Shown in pieces: positions 46,837-57,173 of a DNA stretch of 64,000 bases. Within the stretch, counting starts at the first letter, position 1; each line of letters begins with the position of its first letter. The notes under the pieces are model-generated. The model was given only the letters and a program-made list of their open reading frames with translations. It was not told where the DNA came from and ran no database searches. The DNA comes from Erigeron canadensis (lineage: Eukaryota; Streptophyta; Magnoliopsida; Asterales; Asteraceae), in contig NC_057764.1 in NCBI RefSeq assembly GCF_010389155.1, forward strand, positions 6,696,001 to 6,760,000, in the 5' to 3' direction. A program made the position numbers and the translations under genes.

Positions 46837-49763
46837 ATAAATAACATCAGTTGACATCAGTTTTAAATCCATTTCACATTCAGTCCATGTAGCTTGGAAA
46901 GCAAACCAAAAAACACATGTCATGACTGGACCATCAAGCTCACTTATCATTACAACTGAAGGTTGCAACTCGAATTTGAGTTGCATCCGAAGGTTTACCA
47001 ATACTATACCACAATCGACTTCTACATTTCCATCCTGCGGTTAATCCTATCACACAACTTCTATATGATACAAAAACATACGAAACCGTATCGTAAGGTT
47101 CTGTTGCTGCTACTGTAAGTCGTTTGAGTATAGTACACGAGTTGTTTGAGTATAATGGTCCAGCGGCTCCAGCTGAATCATATACTCATTTATAATGATA
47201 CAAATTATTGCCTGCAAATTCCATACTCTAAATCATGAACATAATATAAAAAAAATTGGGTTCTTATTAATGAATCATTATTTATGAATAACATGAAATC
47301 CTAGTCCCACCCATCCACCACCACTCATTCAAGTTATCAAAAAATCAAAAAGTTTCAGAAATTTCTTTCAAGAAAACCCCATATCAACATATCATGGAAA
47401 CCTAGATCAGATTTAAAAAAACATAAAAAGTTACCATAGATTGAAATCTTTACCTAGAATCTTGAATCTGATGACTTTAACCTAAACTTTAAAAACCTAA
47501 ATCATATAACCAAAAACTTATCAATAAATTCCTTTTATAATCGGTAGTTAAACAAATATCAAAAGAAAAGAAGTAGAGAAAAACTTTAGAATCTTACTTT
47601 TTAATCATCTTCTTCATATTTCTTTTATTGTTCTTCTTCGATGATCCGAATAAACAAACCTTGTAAAAAAAACAAAAATTAAAACCCATCTAGAACAAAA
47701 AGTCATATACCTTTTGAAGTATAAAGTATCTTTACTATAATCCATTCTCATTCTTCAGTATCATCCACCAACATAACCTGGATCAAGAAAAAAGTAGAGA
47801 ATAAATTCGAGTTGAACATCAAGAAAGGGAAAAAAGAAAGTCCAGACCTATATTTAAATTTGAAATAATTTGTGTTGTCAAGAATCTGATAAATAAAAAG
47901 GGGAGGTGTATGGAAGAAGCTTTCTCTCTCCTTTTATTGGATACAACTTACCTATTATATATATTTGCTTTTATTTTTAAATATAAAGCCTATACACAGA
48001 AGCCTATACATACATATCCCCACTACTCGTCACCTTGCAACCATTCTCCCGCCCAAAAAATTGTTTAAAAAATGAAGCTCATACACACACTTCTTACACC
48101 TTATAACACACACCGAAATCATCACTAATGATGTCATATTTCCAATGTGGCATAGGTAAATGCTTGACAACAAAGTTTTTTTTAAAAACTTCCTTACCCT
48201 CCTTTAGTATGTAAAGAGAGATTACAAATTTAAGCAAAAAACGTAATAAACAATAAAAACCCAAATTAAAATAGTCAATTCTAATCCAAAAACCATTTGT
48301 ATGTTCCAAATATAATGATTACTACCAATTATAAACAATAGCATCTTAAGTAATAGTAAGAAATCTAAACATAAAGGCACATAAGATTCAATGTCATGCA
48401 TTCACAAACCTATATCCAAGTTTGACCAGTGCATATGATAATTACCACAATAATTCCATGTTGAAAAAGATAACGGGATGACTAACCTGTTGCATGTATG
48501 CTGAGATAAAAGGACCCGAAAATATTGGCTATTCCAACGTTAAATAACTGGTAAAAAAAAAAAACTTACGCCCGTATTGCCAGATTCGTAGTGTATAGTT
48601 AGTCAAAGTTGCTTTTCAAAGCAAAATTTATAATCAAAATACCAATTTAAAAATAAATCAAAACCCCAGTAGACAATATAAATCAATATATACAAAAACC
48701 AAAAAATATAAGGACCATATAATTTGATCTGTATATGGTCTTTTAACCATGATGTGATCATCGTCATTTACACCATATATAAACAATTTGCTAACAAATA
48801 TCACTTACCATGTCAGGTTTAGAATAACCTAGTCACAAATAAACATATTCACATAAAAAAGAAAAAAAAAACTCCAACATAAGCAATAGATAAAAACCCA
48901 TTGTTACAAACACACATACATGGATTCATAAAAGAGAGCATTAGGTAAATAAAAAAAGAAACAAAACATTTAAAGATAAAGACTTACTTTGAATATGTAA
49001 ATATTTGTTTATCTTCATGTACCTGTTGGCAAAAAATATCTCAGCAATAGATAAAAATAAAAAATCAAAAGATTTATCATAACAAAAATCCTGATGGGAT
49101 ATCAAACAAACCAAGAATATGTTTGAATATTGTGAAAGATAAAGTATTTAAATCTGAAGCAAGAATTGTATTAAAAATAATTGAATCATATTGTTATTGC
49201 CACTTACCACTTGAAGTTGTTGTGTGACATTTTTTTTTTCCGTTCACCCAACTTCCGACTAGATCGGCAGTGTATATCTACGGTGAACCAGCCTTAACCG
49301 CGACGCCATCCCCTCCGGCTAAACACTACAACCACCATTTGTCTTCCTCCACCACCGTCATCTCCGTTCACCAAACTTACCGCTAGATCTAGTTAGAAAT
49401 CAGATGTGGGTAAATGTGTGTTCAGTTTTTGAATTATTTGGTGACAAAAAAGAAGAAGATGAAAAAGAGAAGAGAAAAAGAAAGAGAAAGAGAAGAACAT
49501 CTGTTTTTTTGAATTAATTGGATAGAAAAGAAAAGAAAAGAGTATAAAAGAAGTTTGATTGGAAGTGTATCAAGAAGCTTTTACAAATTTATACGGAGTA
49601 TTTATATATAAAATGTATAAATATCCAACTTAATTACATCATCAGCCAACCCACTTTTCCCATGTGGCAGCCCTATATTGGTGACACATACCCTTTGCTT
49701 AGTTCATCATCTAATCTCCTTTAGTAGGAAATTAGGAAATAGGAGATATAGTATATCTATATC

Positions 49764-50223
49764 TGATGACATACCCCTCCACCAATACGAAAGATCTACC
49801 GTAGGAGCCGTGATACGAAGGTCCATTCGCTACGAAGGCTCCCGTAACAAAATCAGATAAGAATATATCTCCTATTAAAATGGGATTTGATCTTATCATT
49901 TCCAACTTGTAACTAGGGAAATTATATCCCTAGCCTAAGACTTAGGAAACCCTAAGCAACCTACTTGTTCTACAAGATAAACTCTTCTATAAAAGGAGGA
50001 ACGAAAGACCTACAAAGGGCACACACAATACATATATACATAATACAATCAACTCGGCCGATCAGATCTAAAAGCATTATAACTCGATCTTAATCGGCTA
50101 ACAATCACATCATAATTAATCGGCGTAAAGAGATTCACTCTACCTTCGGGGAATCGCCGACAAACAACCAAAAACACTCATCATCCCCCTTTCTAAACCT
50201 AATCTCGGTTTGGTGTACAATCA
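49764..50223 (+). repeat. 5' LTR of Gypsy element (460 bp)
   Basis: Direct repeat of 55581-56034. It contains a clear TATA box, CTATAAAAGG, at 49988-49997, followed by the likely RNA start. It has six extra bases (tctaaaagca region) relative to the 3' LTR. Confidence 0.95.
49988..49997 (+). promoter_or_regulatory. LTR TATA box of Gypsy element
   Basis: CTATAAAAGG, a near-perfect plant TATA box. The same sequence occurs in the 3' LTR near 55804-55813. Confidence 0.75.
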
Positions 50224-50225
50224 TT

Positions 50226-50240
50226 TGGCGCCATTCGTGG
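50226..50240 (+). other. Primer binding site of Gypsy element
   Basis: TGGCGCC begins two bases inside the 5' LTR and is followed by attcgtgg. The TGGCGCC start is common among plant Gypsy elements. I did not assign the tRNA with confidence. Confidence 0.7.
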
Positions 50241-50294
50241 GACCCGATTAATACCTGAATCCTATCGCAACAATTTTTTGTGCACCCGCCGGAG

Positions 50295-50950
50295 ATGGTA
50301 AAGAAAAATAAAGGCAGGCCCCTGAACGACCGGAGGTCGGCCCTGGCAGCTAACAAAGGGACCACCCACAACGCCACCCCGGTCAAAGACTCGGAGGAAG
50401 GTTTCTACTTTCCACCGTTAGGAAAGGATAAACCCTCCAACGATCCTCTCATCATTCAGGCCATGATATTCAACATCGAAGTACGGAGAGTCTACTTGGA
50501 TAGTGAAAGCGAATGCGACGTAATTTTCGAACACTGCTTCCTCAAGCTCCCGGAAGCCCTAAGGGCCCGAAGGATAGACCCACGCGGCCCCTTGGTTGGT
50601 TTTTCCGGGGAACACGCATGGCCGCTGGGAGAACTTGATTTGGACATAACCATCAAGGATGGAGTACTAGAAAGGACCGAAACACTGGACTTATCAATAG
50701 TACGATCCCCCTCGCCTTACAACATCCTCTTGGGAAGACCTGAAATGCAGAAGCTGGAGATGGTTCCCTCAGTGATCCACAGACTTGTCAGATTCCAATG
50801 TAAGGATGGGATAGGTACAATCCGCTCGTCTTATGAGCAGACAAAGCAAGTCAATGACTTGAAAAGAATGGAAGAGGAAGCTGGATCCTCAAAAGGGCCT
50901 TCGGAGGAAGAAGACAATGCCAAAATATCAGTTAATCCGAAATTCCTTGA
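50295..50950 (+). pseudogene. Gypsy gag stub joined to aspartic protease
   Basis: An ATG only 72 bases after the 5' LTR opens a short basic stretch (MVKKNKGRPLNDRRSALAAN) that runs straight into retropepsin sequence. The several-hundred-codon Gag expected here is absent, so an internal deletion has joined the leader to the protease. The active site reads YLDSESECDV, where the family has Asp-Ser-Gly-Ser; the Gly is Glu. The later ILLGRP motif is intact. The frame is lost at the 10-bp duplication that follows. Confidence 0.85.
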
Positions 50951-50970
50951 TCAAACAATTTCAAACAATT
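50951..50970 (+). repeat. Perfect 10-bp tandem duplication that breaks pol
   Basis: tcaaacaatt occurs twice in a row. Leaving out one copy would rejoin the protease and RT frames, so this duplication is the direct cause of the frameshift. Confidence 0.9.
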
Positions 50971-52188
50971 TCTATAGGCGCCCAGCTTTTCGACGAATGC
51001 AAGCGGAAACTCGGGAAATTATTGCAATCAAATATGGACATATTCGCATGGGAATATGCGGATATGATCAGAGTACCAAGGACCATCACATTAGAGGGCA
51101 AGCCCTTCGTGACAGAGCATCGCCTAAATGAACGAAAGCACATGGAGCCAATCCATCAAAAGAGACGGAGCCTCTCCGCTGATAGGGATGAGGCCGCTAG
51201 AAAGGAAGTGGAGGAACTATTAAAGGCGGGAATAATAAGGGAATCAATGTACCCAGTTTGGATCGCGAACCCAGTGATGGTGAAAAAAGGAGACGGAGGG
51301 TGGCGGATGTGCGTCGACTTCACTAACATAAACAAGGCATGCCCAAAAGACTGCAACCCGCTCCCGGAGATTGATTGGAAGGTAGAGTCATTGGCAGGGC
51401 ATAGGCTAAAGTGTTTCTTAGACGCATATAAAGGTTACCATCAGATACAGATGGCCGAAGAAGATGAGGATAAAACTGCGTTCTATACCAACAAAGGGAC
51501 GTACTGTTATCAGAAAATGCCGTTCGGTTTAAAGAACGCAGGAGCCACGTACCAAAGACTGGTTGACAGGGCCTTCGCAACCCAGATAGGGAGGAACCTG
51601 GAAGCCTATGTGGATGATATGGTTATCAAAAGCAGAAATGAGGAAGACCTCATAAAAGACATTCATGAAACCTTCGGGAACCTCCGAAAAATCAACATGA
51701 AGCTTAACCCTAAAAAATGCTCTTTCGGGGTGGAAGAAGGAAAATTCCTGGGGTATTACGTAAGTAACAAAGGCATTCATGCAAACCCATCAAAAGTGAA
51801 TAAGCTGAAGCAGATATCAGCGCCCAAAACAATCAAGGAAGCTCAAAGCCTGAATGGCAAGCTTGCCGCCCTCAGCCGTTTCCTCTCTCGCGGAGCCGAC
51901 AGACAACTACCTTTCTTCAAAATATTAAAAGGGTGTGTCACGAACGAAGATTTCAGATGGACAGAGGAGGCCGGAAAAGCCCTAGAACAGATGAAGGAAT
52001 ATATCGCCAATCTGCCGACACTTACAGCTCCCGAACCTAAGGAAACACTTTTTGTGTACCTAGCAGCATCCGCTGAATGTGTAAGCGCTGTGCTGATAGC
52101 CGAACGCGAAAGACATCAAATACCGATCTATTTCGTGAGTAGAGTTTTACAGGGAGCTGAAGTCAATTATCCGGAACTGGAAAATTAG
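50971..52188 (+). pseudogene. Gypsy reverse transcriptase and first RNase H
   Basis: RT motifs run in order: WRMCVDFTNINKACPKD, LDAYKGYHQI, FGLKNAGATYQ and YVDDMVIKS with the catalytic aspartates. RNase H follows (FVYLAASAECVSAVL), and the frame closes in TAG at 52186-52188 after NYPELEN. One A missing from the A run there shifts the frame. The next block begins at once in another frame. Confidence 0.93.
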
Positions 52189-52196
52189 CCCTTGCA

Positions 52197-54182
52197 TTGG
52201 TCCATGCGGCACGAAGGTTACGAAGGTACTTTCAGGCCCATCCAATTGTCGTGTTATCTGACAAACCTATAAGACAAATACTGCTGAAGCCCGAAAAGTC
52301 GGAAAGAGTAGCCAAGTGGGCTATTGAATTAGGAGAACATGACATAGAATTTAGAGCACGACACGCAATCAAAGGGCAGGTGCTAGCAGATTTCATTAGT
52401 GAAGTACATGAAGGAAAGAATTCCATGACGCAATCCGTGTCGTTGGAAGTATTGGGGAATGTTGAAAATGATTCATGGAAACTATTCACCGACGGAGCGG
52501 CTAGCTCCGACGGTTGTGGGGCCGGACTCATGTTAATTAGCCTAGAAGAAAAAGAATTTACTTATGCGTTAAGATTTGAGTTTGAGGTAACCAATAACGA
52601 AGCTGAGTACGAGGCATTACTAGCAGGCCTCCGCATCGCAAGAGATATGAAGATACGGAACATACAAGTGTACGTCGACTCCCAACTGGTAGCATGCCAA
52701 GTCAAAAGAACGTACGAAGCTAAGCAAGGTACTACAAAGTTATACCTACAGAAGGTACAGGAATTAATAGAATATTTTAGTCACTTTGAAATTGAGCATA
52801 TAAGAAGAAATCAGAATAAAAAGGCAGATGCCTTGAGCAAGCTAGTTTCCCTCACGTTCGGGCACTTAGGGAAACAAGTGTTGGTAGAAGTTCTGAAAGA
52901 AAGGTCGATCGAAGAAAGACAAGTGTCAGATCTCGTGGAAGAAGAAGGCACCACGTGGATGACCCCCATCTACGAGTACTTAATCAGTGGGATACTCCCA
53001 GCAGACAAGCACGAAGCCCGAAAGACAAGGGTCAAGGCCCCACAATACAAAATAATGGACAAGAAACTGTATAAGAAAGGCTTTGTAACACCTTGGCTTC
53101 GTTGCGTAGGGCCTAAGAAGGCAGAAATGATTATTCGGGAAATACACGAAGGAATTTGCGGCGCTCATTCGGGAGCGAGGTCCGTCGCAACGAAGGCCAT
53201 GCGTCTCGGGTATTTCTGGCCGACTATGCATCAAGATTCCACCACCCTACTAAAGAACTGCGAAGCCTGCCAACTTCATGCCAATGTGCCAAGACAACCG
53301 AAGAACGACATGATCTCGGTAACTGCAGCATGGCCGTTCATGCAATGGGGAATTGACCTGGTCGGACCCCCTCCCAAGGGACAAAATAATAAGAAATTTT
53401 TGGTCGTTGCCATTGATTACTTCACCAAATGGGTGGAGGCGAAGCCACTCGCTACCACGGACGAGGGACAAATGAAAAAATTCGTATGGGAACACATCAG
53501 ATGTAGGTTCGGGATACCACATACTATAGTCTCGGACAACGGCCCCCAGTTTGCGAAAGGAGTATTCCCGAAGTTTTGTAAAAATTTACAAATAAAGCAA
53601 TCATTCACGTTGGTCTATCATCCCCAGGGTAATGGACAGGTAGAAGTGACAAATAGAGAAATCATAAAAGGCATAGAAAAAAGGCTAGGACGAAGTCATA
53701 AAGGATGGATAGATGAATTACCACTAGTTCTCTAGGCTAACAGAACAATGCCCAAATGGAGCAATGGGGAAACCCCGTTCAGCCTCGCCTTCGGAACATA
53801 GGTCGTAGTACCAGCCGAATTCCAAGTTTCTACCCATAGGATGCTGAACACAGAGGGAAATTCGGAGGAGTTAAGAGTCGACCTCGACCTTTTAGAGGAA
53901 CGATGAGAAATCGCGGCCATCAGAGAGGCTGCATTTAAAAAGAAAATTGAAAGATACTACAATAAAAGGGTAAACCCTACATCATTTAAAATAGGAGATT
54001 ATGTACTACGGCTGAATAGCGCGAGTGAAAAGGAATACACCAGGAAGTTGGGCCTCACATGCGAAGGCCCGTACCGGGTACAAACAGCCTTCGGGAATGG
54101 AGCATATAAATTTGAAACACTCGAAGGAGCACCGGTAGACAGGACATGGAACAGTTCGAATTTACGGATATTTCACTGTTAG
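52197..54182 (+). pseudogene. Gypsy second RNase H and integrase
   Basis: After the RNase H tail comes a second, archaeal-type RNase H (LFTDGAASSDGCG, NNEAEYEALLAGL, YVDSQL), a Tat feature. Integrase follows with an H-H-C-C zinc finger (HEGICGAHSG...CEACQLH) and core residues in WGIDLVGPPP, SDNGPQF and HPQGNGQVEVTNR. The frame is stopped by TAG at 53733, TAG at 53799 and TGA at 53904, but sense similarity continues to the natural-looking end at 54182. There is no chromodomain. Confidence 0.9.
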
Positions 54183-54467
54183 ATTTTCTTTCTATCCTTA
54201 TAATTTCTATTTTATGAAAGCAGAAATACTGCAATTAAATAACGGACCAACAGTCTCCACATGAAAAAACGAGAGACAACCATAGTCCTATAATTGTATG
54301 GCCACGTACCATATTAAAGCCCCATGAGGGACGAAAAATAAAGACTAGTCATTTTAAAATAAGAGGATCGCAACCTCATAAAGGAAAAAAGCTGACAGGG
54401 ACGCCTGTACAGACGACCCTACCATTCTTATATTCATAAGAAAGTAACAGACAAATACATCCCATGA

Positions 54468-55145
54468 CTAATCAAAACGGGGTTTTACAACAAGATAATA
54501 ATACGCCCCGGAGTCATGGAGATGTATAATATCATATATATAATTACTATGGTAACTCGCCAACTTCAAGATAGACTGGTCAAATGCCTCTTTTGCCTTC
54601 AGGTACTCCGGGGACTCTTCAGAATGGGTCACGGACAGAACCCCCTTCCTCTTAGAAGCTTTCACAAAGTCATCAATTAAGGAAACAACTTGAGGACCGA
54701 TCGCTAGTGTCTCACACACATGAGGAATTACCTTCTTCACAAATGCATCCACTTCTTCTCGCAAACACATATTTTCAAGATCCTTCTTCAAGATTTCATC
54801 ATGGCGTCTCTCCAAACCAGTTTGGAGCGCCTTCATCTCCACATATTGTTCCGAAACACGCTTCTCGAGGGCAGCAACCCTATCCAGCAACCCACTAGCC
54901 ACTCTCTGTGATTCCTTCAACATATCTTGAGAATACTCGTATTCTCGGATTAATCCATGGATTAAAAGGTTCTTTCGCTCACTCACCTGATTTGATGCCA
55001 GTTCATCTTCCATAAATTTCCGAGCAGTATTCCCGGAAAATGCCACCGGAGGTATGATGGCATCACCCTTCCCCTTTTTTGTTGCAGCATCTTCTACAGG
55101 AGCGGACGACAATCCAATCTCTATTGCCTTTCTCTTAGAAGCCAT
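54468..55145 (-). CDS. Antisense extra ORF of the Gypsy element, 225 aa
   Basis: Open frame on the strand opposite to pol, between integrase and the 3' LTR. I prefer the ATG at 55145 (MASKRKAIEIG). The first in-frame ATG, at 55208, lies only about 20 bases below the TATA box at 55226, too close for a leader. The product is basic at the N-terminus. Its middle is strongly coiled-coil-like (LLDRVAALEKRVSEQYVEM, LERRHDEILKKDLENM) and no enzyme motif is visible. Tat/Retand elements are known to carry an antisense ORF at this place. The function is unknown. The frame is intact although pol is not. Confidence 0.65.
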   Translation of the reverse strand: MASKRKAIEIGLSSAPVEDAATKKGKGDAIIPPVAFSGNTARKFMEDELASNQVSERKNLLIHGLIREYEYSQDMLKESQRVASGLLDRVAALEKRVSEQYVEMKALQTGLERRHDEILKKDLENMCLREEVDAFVKKVIPHVCETLAIGPQVVSLIDDFVKASKRKGVLSVTHSEESPEYLKAKEAFDQSILKLASYHSNYIYDIIHLHDSGAYYYLVVKPRFD

Positions 55146-55225
55146 ATGCAAAGCAAGCACGGTCGGGTTTTTTGATTTTTTAGAAAACTCCAAAGGATGA
55201 ATAAACAAGTAGATGGCGGTTGAGG

Positions 55226-55236
55226 TATTTTTATAG
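55226..55236 (-). promoter_or_regulatory. TATA box for the antisense ORF
   Basis: CTATAAAAATA on the minus strand, about 80 bp upstream of the ATG at 55145. It is a good TATA match and correctly oriented. Confidence 0.55.
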
Positions 55237-55566
55237 GGATACAGTATGGAAACCCTAACCGTGGATCAGATGCCTCAAGATTCGTGAGCTAACAGGAGGA
55301 CTTTTAGGTTTCGGAATTTTTCACAAGCGTCCCCTTAGGAAATACGATAGTTTCAGGATAAGTCCAACGCAATGACTATTTTGGCATAATTGAACTAGCT
55401 TGCACCCGTTGATCATCTGCCTCGAGATCCGTGCAAACCTACCACTTCTGATTATCTCTTAAGTATATTTAAGGCGGTTTCCATAATTTCCATAAATAAC
55501 CCTCGAAGATTACGGAATAACAAAGAATAGTCCAAGGAAATATCTATCTTGAGAAACATATTCCCT

Positions 55567-55580
55567 TGGACTGGGGGGCT
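55567..55580 (+). other. Polypurine tract of Gypsy element
   Basis: ggactggggggct, directly before the 3' LTR at 55581. The G run is the likely plus-strand primer. Confidence 0.6.
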
Positions 55581-56034
55581 TGATGACATACCCCTCCACC
55601 GATACGAAAGATCTACCATAGGAGCCGTGATACGAAGGTCCATTCGCTACGAAGGCTCCCGTAACAAAATCAGATAAGAATATATCTCCTATTAAAACGG
55701 GATTTGATCTTATCATTTCCAACTTGTAACTAGGGAAATTATATCCCTAGCCTAAGACTTAGGAAACCCTAAGCAACCTACTTGTTCTACAAGATAAACT
55801 CTCCTATAAAAGGAGGAACGAAAGACCTACAAAGGGCACACACAATACATATATACATAATACAATCAACTCGGCCGATCAGATGCATTATAGCTCGATC
55901 TTAATCGGCTAACAATCACATCATAATTAATCGGCGTAAAGAGATTCACTCTACCTTCGGGGAATCGCCGACAAACAACCAAAAATACCTATCATCCCCC
56001 TTTCTAAACCTAATCTCGGTTTGGTGTACAATCA
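55581..56034 (+). repeat. 3' LTR of Gypsy element (454 bp)
   Basis: Matches 49764-50223 with one 6-bp deletion and about eight transitions. It ends ACAATCA, followed by the atatc target duplication. Confidence 0.95.
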
Positions 56035-56152
56035 ATATCTATATATAGATAATCTCTCTCACACACACCCTATAAACAACTTCGATCTCATCAACTTCAT
56101 ATCACAAAAATATACATCATACTAGTATTGATTTAACATAATATCTGACTTC

Positions 56153-56317
56153 ATGGGTTGTTTCACTAGTAGCAACATCTTCATCATCTTCTTTTTTCTT
56201 GAATATCAGTCGTACTATGATGAAAGAAGAAGACAACTAATCTTGTTGACTTATAATAAGATGAAGACAATTAGAAGATCATCGTCGACATCATCATCGG
56301 AAAAAGTTGAAGACTAA
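56153..56317 (+). CDS. Small ORF, 54 aa, possibly a host short gene (MGCF...)
   Basis: ATG to TAA with no homologue known to me. It starts MGCFTSSN, a possible N-myristoylation and palmitoylation signal. A hydrophobic stretch (IFIIFFFLEY) follows, then a basic RRR patch and a Ser/Thr-rich acidic tail. Upstream lie tatctatatatagat, ctctctcacacacaccc and a plant-like leader. The Gypsy element sits directly before this TATA-like sequence. It may equally be chance; coding evidence is weak. Confidence 0.3.
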   Translation: MGCFTSSNIFIIFFFLEYQSYYDERRRQLILLTYNKMKTIRRSSSTSSSEKVED

Positions 56318-56339
56318 TATTAATAGCAGCAAGAATAAT

Positions 56340-56393
56340 AAGAAAATGGTTTTCAATGTGATGCTTAAGAAAATGGTTTTCAATGTGATGCTT
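56340..56393. repeat. 27-bp perfect tandem duplication
   Basis: aagaaaatggttttcaatgt plus gatgctt occurs twice in succession. No function is suggested. Confidence 0.8.
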
Positions 56394-56504
56394 CTGAAGG
56401 GAATGTACCACCTTCTGGTTTATCTTCTTGCCATAATGACTTTCCCGATTCCACTGTTAATACCACCTTCTTTTGATGCGTAAAGGAAAACAGAATTATA
56501 TATA

Positions 56505-56770
56505 TACTCGATTCGAAACCGGTCTTAGCAATACCAGTTTCGAAATACGTGCAAGGGGCCACTGTAGCCAGTTAACTCTCGTACCTGCCCTTGTTACATC
56601 AACCTGCAAACTTCGAAACCGGTAATGGGAGTACCGGGTTCGAGTTACTTTTACTAAACCCGGTTTTGCGAAACCCACTTTCGAGCCAAAAAAACGAAAC
56701 CGGTATTTGAAATACCGGTTTACCCACTTATACAACTTTTTTTTTTCGAAAACTTGTTTGACAAAACACC
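56505..56770. repeat. ACCGGT-palindrome repeat, copy 2 (inverted)
   Basis: Reverse-complement relative of 39055-39310. It contains aaccggtatttgaaataccggtttacccactta and spaced ttcgaaaccggt motifs. Shared blocks include the gtgggtaaaccggtatt core and the ttttttggctcga stretch. It is probably part of a dispersed element with undefined ends. Confidence 0.6.
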
Positions 56771-56828
56771 CATGAAAAACGACCGTTTCAAAAAAATTTC
56801 ATACTAAATACTAATATCACTTCCCTAG

Positions 56829-57173
56829 GGGGTGTTTGGTATGATGGAATGGAAAGGGGAGAAAGGGAATGGGAAAGACTTCTCTTGTTTGTTTGCAATG
56901 GAGAAAGAGAATAAGAAAAGAGAAAGGAGAACGATTCCATTCTCTCCATTCTCTACAAATTGTAGAGAATGAGTGAGAATGAACTTTTTTTTTTAAAGAT
57001 GTTATATGTAATAAATGTATTATTATTTAAAATTTTATTTTTTTTATTTATCCATTCTTTGTGGGTACCAAACAACGAAATCCATTCTCTTTCCAAATAC
57101 TCATTCTCTTTCTCACTATTTCCATTCTCTATTACATTTTCATTCTCTATGATTCTTTTCTACCAAACACCCC
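56829..57173. mobile_element. MITE with GGGGTGTTTGGTA inverted repeats, 345 bp
   Basis: Terminal inverted repeats GGGGTGTTTGGTA (56829-56841) and TACCAAACACCCC (57161-57173). The body is rich in ccattctc and its complement, so it folds back on itself. No ORF. The flanks suggest a TA-type target duplication, but it is not clean, so Harbinger against Mariner or hAT cannot be settled. Confidence 0.7.

Larger units (their letters stand above)
40281..49763. other. Gene-poor island with Helitron-like ends and host exon fragments
   Basis: About 9.5 kb without an intact gene. It contains minus-strand exon relics at 41316-41422, 43360-44023 and 46759-46836, a Helitron-like end at 43050-43080, and a degenerate one near 44970-44990 (tcgcggttttccgctgg). 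Purine-rich low-complexity DNA lies at 49440-49550. The remainder (40281-41315, 41423-43050, 44024-46758, 46837-49440) is AT-rich and I recognise nothing in it. Confidence 0.5.
49764..56034 (+). mobile_element. Gypsy LTR retrotransposon, Tat/Retand-like, lacking gag
   Basis: Perfect target duplications atatc (49759-49763 and 56035-56039), termini TGATGACA...ACAATCA, and LTRs of 460 and 454 bp. The LTRs differ by one 6-bp indel and about eight substitutions, all transitions (about 1.8%). Protease, RT, RNase H, then a second RNase H and integrase place it in Ty3/Gypsy. The dual RNase H, lack of a chromodomain, and an antisense ORF after pol point to the Tat lineage (family knowledge). Gag is essentially missing and pol is broken, so it depends on other copies. 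Confidence 0.93.
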
